64,000 nucleotides of DNA. Origin: an uncultured Prevotellaceae bacterium (GTDB lineage Bacteria > Bacteroidota > Bacteroidia > Bacteroidales > Bacteroidaceae). Made by a program: the position numbers and the translations under genes. Numbering within the stretch: position 1 is the stretch's first letter; every line of letters begins with the position of its first letter. The notes beneath the pieces were generated by a model. That model ran no database searches. It was not told the origin of the DNA and was given only the letters and a program-made list of their open reading frames with translations. The DNA is taken from contig CACYQO010000033.1 in the NCBI GenBank assembly GCA_902776545.1, positions 21,111-85,110 of the forward strand, in the 5' to 3' direction. Positions 31,926 through 40,845 of this stretch are shown piece after piece.

Positions 31926-34706
31926 GTGAAAAGACTTAACGACATAGTAAAAGAGCGGATCCTTGTTCTCGACGGAGCGATGGGAACGAAGATACAGGGC
32001 TATGGTCTCACTGAACAGGATTTCAGGGGAGACCGTTTTCAGGATGTGCCTGGGTTGCTGAAAGGCAACAACGACGTGCTCTCCCTGACTCGTCCTGACG
32101 TCATCGCAGACATTCATCGTCAGTATCTTGAAGTGGGTGCCGACATTATCTCGACCAACACCTTCAGCAGCCAACGCATCTCTCAGGCCGACTATCATCT
32201 GGGCGACTATGCCTATGAGATGGCCTACGAGGGTGCGAGGATTGCCCGTCGGGTGGCAGATGAATTCTCAACTCCGGAGAAACCTCGATTTGTGGCAGGC
32301 TCTGCGGGCCCGACGAATAAGACTTGTTCGATGTCGCCCGATGTGAATGACCCCGCTGCCAGAGATCTTACCTACGATGAGCTGGTTAAGGCTTATCTCG
32401 AACAGATGAATGGTCTGATTGCCGGTGGCGTGGATGCCCTGCTGATAGAGACCATCTTCGATACACTGAATGCCAAGGCAGCTGTCGATGCTGCGATGCA
32501 GGCGATGGTGAAACAGGGCAGGGAGGTGCCTATCATGCTCTCCGTGACCATCAGCGATCTGGCGGGACGTACGCTCAGCGGTCAAACGCTCGATGCATTC
32601 CTGGCCAGTGTCAGCAGCTATCCGATATTCTCCGTCGGTCTGAACTGTTCGTTTGGTGCCGATCAGATGAAACCTTATCTGCGAGAACTTGCCCGGAAGG
32701 CTCCTTATTATATTACCAGTCATCCCAACGCAGGACTGCCAAATTCCATGGGACTCTATGACGAAACGGCAGAGACGATGGCTCCCAAGATCGGTGAGAT
32801 CATTGACGAAGGATTAGTGAATGTCATCGGTGGCTGTTGTGGTACTGATGAAACGTTCATCGCCAAGTATGTGCCGTTGGTTCAAGGCAAGCAGCCCCAT
32901 GTGCCTGTTAGGCGGAGCGACTATATGTGGCTCTCAGGACTGGAACTGTTGGAGGTTAGTCCCGAAGTGCATTTCGTGAATGTCGGCGAACGCTGTAATG
33001 TGGCTGGATCACGGAAGTTCCTGCGTCTCATTAAAGAAAAAAACTACGACGAGGCATTGAGTATCGCCCGTAAACAAGTGGAAAACGGTGCCCTCGTCAT
33101 CGATATCAATATGGATGACGGCTTGTTGGATGCCAAGGCGGAGATGGTGAATTTCCTCAATCGTATTTCTGCAGAGCCTGATATCGCCAAGGTGCCTGTG
33201 ATGATTGACTCCTCTGACTGGGAAGTCATTTTGGCAGGTTTGAAATGCGTGCAGGGCAAGGCCATCGTCAATTCCATCTCACTCAAAGAAGGTGAAGAAC
33301 GATTCATCGCCCATGCGCAGGATGTGAAGCGGCTGGGTGCTGCTGTGGTGGTGATGTGTTTCGACGAACAGGGACAGGCCACCACCTATGAGCGTCGTAT
33401 TGAGATTGCCCAGCGAGCTTATAAGCTCCTGACGGAAAGAGTAGAAATGCTACCGCAGGATATCATCTTTGATCCGAATGTGTTGGCTGTGGCTACAGGT
33501 ATGGAGGAACATGATGCCTATGCTGCCGACTTCATTAGGGCGACGGCATGGATTCACGAGAATTTGCCTGGTGCGCATATCAGTGGTGGCATCAGTAACC
33601 TCTCATTCTCTTTCCGTGGCAACAACTACATCCGCGAGGCAATGCATGCCGTTTTCCTCTATCACGCCATAGGGAAAGGCATGGACTTTGGTATTGTAAA
33701 TCCTTCATCAAAAGTTACATACAATGATATCCCTCAAGATCAGCTTGAAATCATCGAGGATGTTATTCTGAATAGAAAGAAGGATGCAGCTGATCGTCTG
33801 ACGCAATTGGCGGACGAATTAATGAGTAATGAGAAATTAGGAATGAGTAATGATGATTACACTCAAGGCGGAAAGAACGGCATGCAAGGTAACCAACATT
33901 CCTCATCTCTCATTCCTCATTCCTCATTATCTATTGAGGAACGCCTCTCACAGGCATTGGTGAAAGGTATCGGCGACCATCTGGAAGAAGACTTGAAAGA
34001 AGCACTTGAGAAATATCCCAAGGCCGTGAATATCATCGAAGGTCCTCTGATGGCAGGCATGAACACCGTAGGACAACTCTTCGGTGAAGGTAAGATGTTC
34101 CTGCCACAGGTTGTGAAAACCGCCCGAACGATGAAGCAGGCTGTGAGTATTCTCCAGCCCTATATCGAAGCAGACAAGGCGGAAGGCGGAAAACGTGCAG
34201 GAAAAGTCTTATTGGCTACTGTCAAAGGCGACGTGCATGATATCGGTAAGAACATCGTCGGTGTGGTGATGTCGTGCAATAATTACGAAATCATCGACAT
34301 GGGAGTGATGGTGCCTGCAGAACAGATTGTGCGTAAGGCCAAAGAAGAACAGGTGGATATCATCGGACTCAGTGGTCTGATCACTCCCAGTCTGGAAGAG
34401 ATGGTCAATGTAGCTCGTGAACTGCAACGCGCAGGCATGGATATTCCCATCATGATCGGTGGTGCCACAACAAGTGAGCTGCATGTGGCCTTGAAGATTG
34501 CACCTGTCTATGCAGGACCGGTGGTGTGGCTGAAGGATGCCTCGCAGAATGCCCTTGTGGCTGCAAGGTTGTTGAACGACGGTAAACAGATGGAACACGA
34601 GCTGATAGAAAAATATCAGAAACTGCGTGACGACTATCAGCAGTCTCAGGATGAACTCCTGTCACTCGAGGAAGCCAGGAAACAGAAATTGAATTTGTTT
34701 GATTAA
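31926..34706 (+). CDS. metH: Cobalamin-dependent methionine synthase (short form, no activation domain)
   Basis: Transfers a methyl group from 5-methyltetrahydrofolate to homocysteine through cobalamin. 926 residues from a GTG start within a period-10 repeat. Homocysteine domain: ILVLDGAMGTKIQGY with zinc cysteines in GLNCSFG and GGCCGT. Folate domain: NVGERCNVAGSRKF and VIDINMDDGLLD. Cobalamin cap and binding domains contain GDVHDIGKNIVGVV, whose H771 is the lower axial ligand. The protein ends at LEEARKQKLNLFD, so the C-terminal S-adenosylmethionine activation domain of the roughly 1,200-residue enzyme is absent. A repeat-encoded insert (MSNEKLGMSNDDYTQGG to SSLIPHSSLS) sits in the linker before the cap domain. 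Confidence 0.96.
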   Translation: MKRLNDIVKERILVLDGAMGTKIQGYGLTEQDFRGDRFQDVPGLLKGNNDVLSLTRPDVIADIHRQYLEVGADIISTNTFSSQRISQADYHLGDYAYEMAYEGARIARRVADEFSTPEKPRFVAGSAGPTNKTCSMSPDVNDPAARDLTYDELVKAYLEQMNGLIAGGVDALLIETIFDTLNAKAAVDAAMQAMVKQGREVPIMLSVTISDLAGRTLSGQTLDAFLASVSSYPIFSVGLNCSFGADQMKPYLRELARKAPYYITSHPNAGLPNSMGLYDETAETMAPKIGEIIDEGLVNVIGGCCGTDETFIAKYVPLVQGKQPHVPVRRSDYMWLSGLELLEVSPEVHFVNVGERCNVAGSRKFLRLIKEKNYDEALSIARKQVENGALVIDINMDDGLLDAKAEMVNFLNRISAEPDIAKVPVMIDSSDWEVILAGLKCVQGKAIVNSISLKEGEERFIAHAQDVKRLGAAVVVMCFDEQGQATTYERRIEIAQRAYKLLTERVEMLPQDIIFDPNVLAVATGMEEHDAYAADFIRATAWIHENLPGAHISGGISNLSFSFRGNNYIREAMHAVFLYHAIGKGMDFGIVNPSSKVTYNDIPQDQLEIIEDVILNRKKDAADRLTQLADELMSNEKLGMSNDDYTQGGKNGMQGNQHSSSLIPHSSLSIEERLSQALVKGIGDHLEEDLKEALEKYPKAVNIIEGPLMAGMNTVGQLFGEGKMFLPQVVKTARTMKQAVSILQPYIEADKAEGGKRAGKVLLATVKGDVHDIGKNIVGVVMSCNNYEIIDMGVMVPAEQIVRKAKEEQVDIIGLSGLITPSLEEMVNVARELQRAGMDIPIMIGGATTSELHVALKIAPVYAGPVVWLKDASQNALVAARLLNDGKQMEHELIEKYQKLRDDYQQSQDELLSLEEARKQKLNLFD
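33820..33931. repeat. In-gene repeat pair inside metH
   Basis: TAATGAG/GAATGAG-type 7-mers (33820-33855) and complementary CATTCCTC 7-mers (33897-33931) face each other across about 40 bp. They encode a Ser/Asn-rich linker and keep the frame. Both arms could pair in mRNA. Confidence 0.8.
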
Positions 34707-34710
34707 AGAT

Positions 34711-36192
34711 ATGAAGAAGATAGTATTAATGGTGATGGCCTGTATGATGGCCATAGTGGCAGAAGCCCAGAAAAGGGAAATGCGTGGTGCATGGATACAG
34801 TGCGTCAATGGACAGTTCCAAGGCATGGGCAAACAACGGATGCAGCAGACACTGACCTACCAGCTCGATGAGTTGAAGAAAGACGGTGTGAACGTCATCA
34901 TCTTCCAGGTTCGTCCTGAATGCGATGCTCTCTATGAGAGTAGAATTGAGCCGTGGAGCCGTTTTCTGACAGGCAAGCAGGGTGTGGCACCTTCGCCTTA
35001 TTGGGATCCTTTGCAGTGGATGGTAGATGAGTGTCATAGGCGTGGCATGGAACTCCACGCCTGGATCAATCCTTACCGTGCGAAGACCAAGGGCACGAAG
35101 CAGTTGGCTGCCAACCATATTGCTGTTCGCCAACCCATGAACTGTTTTGCCTACGACGAGATGTTCCTCCTAAATCCGGGCATTCCTGAGAACCGTGACT
35201 ATATCTGTAAGGTAGTGAAGGATATCGTCAGCCGTTATGATGTTGACGGTCTACACATGGACGACTATTTCTATCCCTATCCTGTCAAGGGTGAAAGTAT
35301 TCCCGACGACGAGTTGTTTTGGAAGTACTCCAATGGTATCAAGGATCAAGGAGACTGGCGCAGATATAACGTGAACCTCTTTATCGAACAGGTCTATAAG
35401 ACCATCCACGAGACAAAGCCCTGGGTGAAGGTGGGTATCTCGCCTTTCGGCATCTATCGCAACAGAAGCACCTCGTATGTCGGCAGTAATACCAGTGGCA
35501 CCCAAAATTACGATGACCTCTATGCCGACGTGCTGATGTGGGTGAACAATGGCTGGCTTGACTACTGCGTGCCCCAGATTTATTGGGAGATCGGTAACAG
35601 GGCAGCAGACTATGATACATTGATTAAATGGTGGAACCAGTATGCTTCAGCCCGTCCGCTGATCATCGGTGAAGATGTGGAGCGCACGGCCAAGGCCCGT
35701 GATCTGAGGAATCCGCAGGTTCATCAGCAGGCTGCAAAAATGGCTCTCCACCGTCAGATGAACAATGTGCAAGGAACGGTGCTTTGGTATGCCAAGGCGG
35801 CTGTCGACAATATCGGCAACTATGGTGGCAATCTGCGTAATGTCTATTGGAAATATCCTGCTCTCCAGCCTGAGATGCCATTCATCGACAACAAGGCTCC
35901 CAAGAAAGTCAGAAAGCTGAAACCCATATGGACAGAAGATGGCTATGTGCTCTTCTGGAAGGCTCCGAAAGGAGAGAACTGGAACGACAAGGCCGTGAAG
36001 TATGTGGTCTATCGTTTCCGCAAGGGTGAGCGTCAGGACTTCGAGAATCCTGCCAAAATCTTCGCTATTACCCAGCAACCTTTTATTAAGTTGCCCTATA
36101 TGAACGGTTCCCAGAAATGGGTGTATGCCGTCACTGCCCTCGACCGTCTGCAGAACGAGAGCAAGGCTGTGAAGAAGAAAGTGTCCCTTTAA
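34711..36192 (+). CDS. GHL10-type (DUF187) glycoside hydrolase-like protein
   Basis: 493 residues. Signal peptide MKKIVLMVMACMMAIVAEAQ. The domain starts KREMRGAWIQCVNG and continues GVNVIIFQVRPECDALYES, LHAWINPYRAKT, YDVDGLHMDDYFYPYP and WVKVGISPFGIYRN, the signature run of PF02638 proteins (GH10-like fold). In other bacteria such proteins act on cell-wall glycans or glycan-linked peptides. A Fn3-like C-terminal domain begins near APKKVRKLKPIW and ends DRLQNESKAVKKKVSL. Export to the periplasm is expected. Probably cotranscribed with metH (gap 4 bp) and the following lipoprotein gene. Confidence 0.9.
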   Translation: MKKIVLMVMACMMAIVAEAQKREMRGAWIQCVNGQFQGMGKQRMQQTLTYQLDELKKDGVNVIIFQVRPECDALYESRIEPWSRFLTGKQGVAPSPYWDPLQWMVDECHRRGMELHAWINPYRAKTKGTKQLAANHIAVRQPMNCFAYDEMFLLNPGIPENRDYICKVVKDIVSRYDVDGLHMDDYFYPYPVKGESIPDDELFWKYSNGIKDQGDWRRYNVNLFIEQVYKTIHETKPWVKVGISPFGIYRNRSTSYVGSNTSGTQNYDDLYADVLMWVNNGWLDYCVPQIYWEIGNRAADYDTLIKWWNQYASARPLIIGEDVERTAKARDLRNPQVHQQAAKMALHRQMNNVQGTVLWYAKAAVDNIGNYGGNLRNVYWKYPALQPEMPFIDNKAPKKVRKLKPIWTEDGYVLFWKAPKGENWNDKAVKYVVYRFRKGERQDFENPAKIFAITQQPFIKLPYMNGSQKWVYAVTALDRLQNESKAVKKKVSL

Positions 36193-36204
36193 AAACAGAT
36201 AGTG

Positions 36205-36846
36205 ATGAGACAGATCGTCGGACTGATGATGGCCGTACTCTTATTGGCGGCCTGCGGTGGTGGACGGAGATTGTCGCCCGAAGAACTCCAGCATAAGCTG
36301 GACAGTGTCAAAGCTTTGGAGATCAAGGAGAGGCTTGCCTTGCAAGGGGTGAACCTTGAGGCGTCGGACAATCCTCTGAAACTCTTCTACGACAGTCTTG
36401 AGATTCAGTCGCTGCCCATCAGTTATAACGAGGACTATGTCAACTTCCTGCCGGCCTTCAAGGATGTCACACCAGAGATCGTCTCTTATATGGAACTCAT
36501 AGAATGCAAACATCCGAAGGCTGTGGCCCTGCCTGAGAGTGTGGGAGCCAGACTTATGATCATGGCTGCCGACGAGACCGATGGGCATTATTCCCTCTGG
36601 CTTTATTCGCTCGACGATGATTATGTGCCTGTGGATAAACTGTGCCTCTATGCCGTCGATGATATGGACCCCGAAGATGTAGTCGACTTCGGCGAGGAAC
36701 AGTTCGTGCAGTATTTTTCCATCACGAGCGACTATGAAATCCGTCTGATGGACTACACAAAAAAACAGTATCGGGCTCGTCTGGAAGAGGTGTATCATGT
36801 CGACGAATCCCGCAGGTTTGCCCTTGCTTCGAGTAGGGCGGAATAG
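36205..36846 (+). CDS. Uncharacterised lipoprotein
   Basis: 213 residues from ATG 36205. RQIVGLMMAVLLLAACGGG is a lipoprotein signal with lipobox LLAAC. The mature part is acidic and mixed alpha/beta (NPLKLFYDSLEIQSLPISYNEDY, DDDYVPVDKLCLYAVDDMDPEDV). No family is recognised. It sits 12 bp after the GHL10-like gene and ends about 90 bp before the RseC gene, so it closes the metH transcript. Confidence 0.75.
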   Translation: MRQIVGLMMAVLLLAACGGGRRLSPEELQHKLDSVKALEIKERLALQGVNLEASDNPLKLFYDSLEIQSLPISYNEDYVNFLPAFKDVTPEIVSYMELIECKHPKAVALPESVGARLMIMAADETDGHYSLWLYSLDDDYVPVDKLCLYAVDDMDPEDVVDFGEEQFVQYFSITSDYEIRLMDYTKKQYRARLEEVYHVDESRRFALASSRAE

Positions 36847-36922
36847 GCTGTGGTTCGCAAACGATTACGACTATTTTCCTAAAAAATACTTAATTTCTGA
36901 CCTAAGGTTTTTATTTTTTTCG

Positions 36923-36930
36923 TACCTTTG
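36923..36930 (+). promoter_or_regulatory. -7 box for the rseC-rnf operon
   Basis: TACCTTTG followed by CAAGG. The predicted start point (36936 or so) falls on the only available initiation codon, GTG 36935, so a leaderless transcript is possible. Confidence 0.5.
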
Positions 36931-36934
36931 CAAG

Positions 36935-37345
36935 GTGCATAATAAGATCAGTCATTCAGGAATCGTAGAGTCAGTCGCTGACGGATGTGTCAAGGTGCGC
37001 ATTCTTCAAGCTTCAGCATGTGGAGCCTGTAAGGTGGCGGGGCATTGCCATGCGGCAGAATCTAAGGAGAAAATCGTTGAGGTTTGCTGCTGTGATACAG
37101 CAGCGTACACGACGGGCCAGGAAGTGATAGTCTCCACTTCGGGAGCTGTTGCAAGCCGGGCACTACTGTTAGGATTTGGGATTCCGTTCCTGGTGCTGGT
37201 GGGTGTACTGGTGATAGTTTTGCTGTTGACGGGCAACGATGGTCTCTCGGCCCTCTGTGGCTTGGCAGCTCTCGTGCCATATTATGGTATCCTCTATCTC
37301 TGCCGTGATCGTATCAGCAGGCAGTTGACGTTCTATCTGGAATAA
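36935..37345 (+). CDS. rseC: RseC/SoxR-reducing-system family protein
   Basis: Membrane protein of the RseC/MucC family, which keeps redox regulators reduced together with the Rnf complex. 136 residues from GTG 36935; longer frames upstream overlap the promoter. SHSGIVESVADGCVKVRI opens the domain, followed by the Cys-rich motif ASACGACKVAGHC. Two helices follow (ALLLGFGIPFLVLVGVLVIVLLL and GLAALVPYYGILYL). It is 32 bp upstream of rnfB, the usual arrangement in Bacteroidales. No ATG exists near the N-terminus. Confidence 0.88.
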   Translation: MHNKISHSGIVESVADGCVKVRILQASACGACKVAGHCHAAESKEKIVEVCCCDTAAYTTGQEVIVSTSGAVASRALLLGFGIPFLVLVGVLVIVLLLTGNDGLSALCGLAALVPYYGILYLCRDRISRQLTFYLE

Positions 37346-37377
37346 TCATAACAAACTAAAACAAATAAGAAAACTTT

Positions 37378-38394
37378 ATGAATTTCATCTTGATTGCAGT
37401 AATTGTCTTGGGAGCCATCGGACTGATAGCCGCTATCGTCCTGTTTGCCGCCTCCAAGAAGTTTGCTGTCTATGAAGATCCCCGCATTGCACAGGTCAGT
37501 GAGTTACTGCCTGGCGCGAACTGTGGCGGATGTGGATTCCCAGGCTGTAGCGGTATGGCCGATGCTCTCGTGAAAGGGGCTGACGCCGGCAGCATCGAAG
37601 GACTGTCCTGTCCTGTCGGTGGTGCGGAGACCATGGGAAAGGTGGCCGATCTGTTGGGGATGGCGATAGCTAATTCTGAGCCGATGGTGGCCGTGGTGAG
37701 ATGTAATGGCACCTGTGAGCATCGGGCAAAGATTGCCGAGTACGCCGGACTGCGTACCTGTGCTGCGATGCATGCTTGTGGTGCTGGTGAAACGGCTTGT
37801 GGCTTTGGCTGCTTGGGCTGTGGCGACTGTGCCGAGGCCTGTCAGTTTGATGCCATCAAGGTCAACCCTGAGACAGGTGTTCCTGAGGTCGACGAAGAGA
37901 AGTGTACTTCTTGTGGTGCCTGTGTGAAGGCTTGTCCGCGTGGTATCATCGAACTCCGCAAGAAGGGTCCTAAGGGTAGGAGAGTCTATGTCTCCTGCGT
38001 TAACAAGGACAAGGGTCCTGCAGCGATGAAGGCCTGTGCCGTCAGTTGTATCGGTTGTGGCAAGTGTGAGAAGGAATGCCCATTCGGTGCTATTACCGTT
38101 GAGAACAACTTGGCTTACATCGACTTTACGAAATGCCGGCTCTGCCGTAAGTGTGTGACGGTTTGTCCGAAGAAAGCCATCCGTGATGTCAACTTCCCCA
38201 CACCGCCTCCTGCACCGAAGCCCAAAGAGCCTGCTGAACCTAAGCCCGCAGCACCTAAGCCCGAGGCGCTAAAGCCTGAAGCACCTAAGCCCGAGGCGCC
38301 AAAGGTAGAAACTCCTGTTGAGAAGAAACCTACAAAGCCGAAGGTTTCCCGTGGTGCTATTCTTGATACAGATTCCAGTATTTCCATCAAATAA
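37378..38394 (+). CDS. rnfB: Rnf electron transport complex subunit B
   Basis: Iron-sulfur subunit of the ferredoxin:NAD+ oxidoreductase, which pumps ions across the inner membrane. 338 residues. An N-terminal helix (residues 3-25) is followed by the 4Fe-4S domain LPGANCGGCGFPGCSGMADAL. Several ferredoxin motifs follow (CGAGETACGFGCLGCGDCAEAC, CTSCGACVKACP, CIGCGKCEKECP, CRLCRKCVTVCP). The C-terminal tail is a proline/lysine/alanine-rich repeat (APKPEA units), longer than in most RnfB. First of six rnf genes in the order B, C, D, G, E, A. Confidence 0.97.
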   Translation: MNFILIAVIVLGAIGLIAAIVLFAASKKFAVYEDPRIAQVSELLPGANCGGCGFPGCSGMADALVKGADAGSIEGLSCPVGGAETMGKVADLLGMAIANSEPMVAVVRCNGTCEHRAKIAEYAGLRTCAAMHACGAGETACGFGCLGCGDCAEACQFDAIKVNPETGVPEVDEEKCTSCGACVKACPRGIIELRKKGPKGRRVYVSCVNKDKGPAAMKACAVSCIGCGKCEKECPFGAITVENNLAYIDFTKCRLCRKCVTVCPKKAIRDVNFPTPPPAPKPKEPAEPKPAAPKPEALKPEAPKPEAPKVETPVEKKPTKPKVSRGAILDTDSSISIK

Positions 38395-38405
38395 AAAGAA
38401 ACATT

Positions 38406-39773
38406 ATGAATATTAGAACTTTTAGTATAGGTGGAATACACCCAGAGGAGAATAAACTCACTCACGAGGCTGTGACGCAGAAAGCAGCCTTGCCCAAGCA
38501 GGCCATTTTCCCGCTCTCGCAACACATCGGAGCCCCAGCAAAGCCTGTCGTCCAGAAAGGTGACAGAGTGAAGGTTGGTACAATGATTGCTGAGGCTGGT
38601 GGTTTCGTTTCTGCTCCCATTTTCTCATCTGTCAGCGGAACTGTTGCCAAAATAGATTCCGTCATCGACGCAACAGGCTATCGCAAGCCTGCTATCATTA
38701 TCACGGTGAATGGTGATGAGTGGGAAGATACCATCGACCGTTCTGACAAGTTGGAGACCGTCGAGGCTCATCCCGAACTCACTCCTGAGGAGATTGTCAA
38801 TCGTATTAAGAATGCTGGTGTCGTAGGAATGGGTGGTGCCTGTTTCCCCACATTCATCAAACTCACACCTCCACCTACAGCCAAGGCTGAGTGTGTGATT
38901 ATCAATGCCGTGGAGTGTGAGCCTTATATCACTGCTGACTTCCGTCTGATGATGGAACATGCCGACGAGATCCTTGTCGGTCTCGAACTTCTGATGAAGG
39001 CAGCCAAGGTCACTACCGGATATATCGGCATCGAGACTAACAAACCTGCCGCCATCGAACTCCTTACGAAGAAATGTGCCGAAAAGTTCAGTGGCTCAAC
39101 GTATCACGTTGAGGTAGTCCCTCTGAAGCAGCGCTATCCACAAGGTGGTGAGAAACAGCTCGTCGATGCCGTCATCCAGCGTCAGGTGCCTGCACCTCCT
39201 GCTATCCCTGTGAACGTTGGTGCTATTGTGCAGAACGTGGGTACTGCTTTTGCAGTCTATGAGGCTGTGATGAAGCGTAAGCCTCTCTTCGAACGTTACA
39301 CCACTGTCACAGGTAAGCGTCTAGCCCATCCCGGCAATTTCCTCGTACGTATGGGAACGCCGATGAAGGATCTCATCGATGCCTGTGGCGGTATGCCTGA
39401 GGGCGACAACAAACTGTTGGCTGGTGGTCCGATGATGGGTAAGGCTCTGACATCCGTCGAGGTGCCCATCTGCAAGGGAACTAATTCTGTGACAATCATC
39501 TCCGACGATGAGGCCCGTCGCAAGGAGCCCCAGCCTTGCATCCGTTGTGCTAAATGTGTCGGTGTGTGTCCGATGGGCTTGGAACCCTATCTCCTTGCAA
39601 AACTCTCCGAGGTGAAGAACTGGGATCGCTGTGAGCATGAGGATATTGTCAGCTGCATCGAGTGTGGCTCGTGCCAGTTTACCTGTCCAGCCCATCGTCC
39701 GTTGCTCGACAATATCCGTCAGGGCAAAGCCACCGTCATGGGTATCATCCGTAGCCGTGCTGCTAAGAAATAA
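38406..39773 (+). CDS. rnfC: Rnf complex subunit C
   Basis: Peripheral NADH-reactive subunit of Rnf, similar to NuoF. 455 residues. GGIHPEENKLTHEA opens the protein. GVVGMGGACFPTFIKL with VIINAVECEPYIT is the FMN/NADH-binding region. Two 4Fe-4S sets lie at the end, CIRCAKCVGVCPMGLEP and CIECGSCQFTCPAHRP. Starts 11 bp after rnfB. The gap to rnfD is filled by AAATCGT 7-mers. Confidence 0.97.
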   Translation: MNIRTFSIGGIHPEENKLTHEAVTQKAALPKQAIFPLSQHIGAPAKPVVQKGDRVKVGTMIAEAGGFVSAPIFSSVSGTVAKIDSVIDATGYRKPAIIITVNGDEWEDTIDRSDKLETVEAHPELTPEEIVNRIKNAGVVGMGGACFPTFIKLTPPPTAKAECVIINAVECEPYITADFRLMMEHADEILVGLELLMKAAKVTTGYIGIETNKPAAIELLTKKCAEKFSGSTYHVEVVPLKQRYPQGGEKQLVDAVIQRQVPAPPAIPVNVGAIVQNVGTAFAVYEAVMKRKPLFERYTTVTGKRLAHPGNFLVRMGTPMKDLIDACGGMPEGDNKLLAGGPMMGKALTSVEVPICKGTNSVTIISDDEARRKEPQPCIRCAKCVGVCPMGLEPYLLAKLSEVKNWDRCEHEDIVSCIECGSCQFTCPAHRPLLDNIRQGKATVMGIIRSRAAKK

Positions 39774-39806
39774 ATCGTAAATCGTAAATTTGTAAATCGT
39801 AAATAT
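39774..39806. repeat. AAATCGT 7-mer array between rnfC and rnfD
   Basis: About four direct units starting at the rnfC stop (TAAATCG contains TAA). A similar array fills the rnfD-rnfG gap (40811-40840), and the complementary form lies before clpC (48178-48212). Confidence 0.85.
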
Positions 39807-39810
39807 AACG

Positions 39811-40815
39811 ATGAGTAAATTAATTGTTTCATTATCGCCACATGCCCACGGCACTGATACAGTGGAGCGCAACATGTACGGTGTGATCATCGCCCTGATG
39901 CCTGCACTGCTCGTGTCGTTCTACTTCTTTGGTCTGGGTTCCGTCATCGTGTGTCTGACGAGTGTGGCAGCCTGCGTTTTCTTTGAGTGGGCTATCAACA
40001 AATACATCCTCAAAAACGAGAGGAATACCATCCTCGACGGCTCGGCTGCTCTGACAGGTCTGTTGTTGGGCATGAACCTTCCGTCGAACCTTCCCGTCTG
40101 GATCATCATCATCGGTGCGCTCTTCGCCATCGGTGTGGCTAAGATGACTTTCGGCGGACTTGGTAATAACATCTTCAACCCTGCATTGGTAGGTCGTTGT
40201 GCTTTGCTCGTGGCTTTCCCCGCACAGATGACATCGTGGCCGTTGCCTGGTCAGTGGCTCAGTTATACTGATGCTGAGACAGGCGCTACACCACTTGAAC
40301 TGATGCAACAAGCCGTCAAGAGTGGCAATATGGATTTGCTTGCACAGTTGCCAGACTCGTTCTCGCTGCTCTTTGCTGATCTCTCGCTCAATGGAGGTGC
40401 CGGTACCATTGGTGAGGTCTGCGACCTGGCACTGATTGCCGGTTTGGTATTCATGCTCTGGCGTAAGATCATCACATGGCACATCCCTGTCTCGATTATT
40501 GGTACGGTGTTTGTGCTCAGTGGTCTGCTTCATTTGGCTAATCCCGTTTATGCTGACCCTGGCGTGGTGATTCTTTCCGGTGGTCTGATGCTCGGTGCTA
40601 TCTTCATGGCTACAGACTATGTGACTTCGCCGATGACGCCGAAGGGACAACTCATCTATGGTGTCTGCATCGGCTTCCTTACCATTGTCATTCGTAACTG
40701 GGGTGCCTATCCTGAGGGTATGTCGTTCGCCATTCTCATCATGAATGCGTTCACGCCCCTCATCAACAATTATGTGAAACCCAAGCGCTTCGGTGAAGTG
40801 CCTGCCAAATCGTAA
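39811..40815 (+). CDS. rnfD: Rnf complex subunit D
   Basis: Integral membrane flavoprotein subunit. 334 residues with about nine hydrophobic helices. DGSAALTGLLLGMNLP and GGLGNNIFNPALVGRCALLVAFP are conserved RnfD/NqrB regions. ETGATPLEL carries the Thr of the S/T-G-A-T motif to which FMN is covalently attached by ApbE in this family. The end NAFTPLINNYVKPKRFG is also typical. The stop codon region again reads into AAATCGT repeats. Confidence 0.96.
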   Translation: MSKLIVSLSPHAHGTDTVERNMYGVIIALMPALLVSFYFFGLGSVIVCLTSVAACVFFEWAINKYILKNERNTILDGSAALTGLLLGMNLPSNLPVWIIIIGALFAIGVAKMTFGGLGNNIFNPALVGRCALLVAFPAQMTSWPLPGQWLSYTDAETGATPLELMQQAVKSGNMDLLAQLPDSFSLLFADLSLNGGAGTIGEVCDLALIAGLVFMLWRKIITWHIPVSIIGTVFVLSGLLHLANPVYADPGVVILSGGLMLGAIFMATDYVTSPMTPKGQLIYGVCIGFLTIVIRNWGAYPEGMSFAILIMNAFTPLINNYVKPKRFGEVPAKS

Positions 40816-40845
40816 ATCGTAAATCAGTAAATCGTAAATGACATT

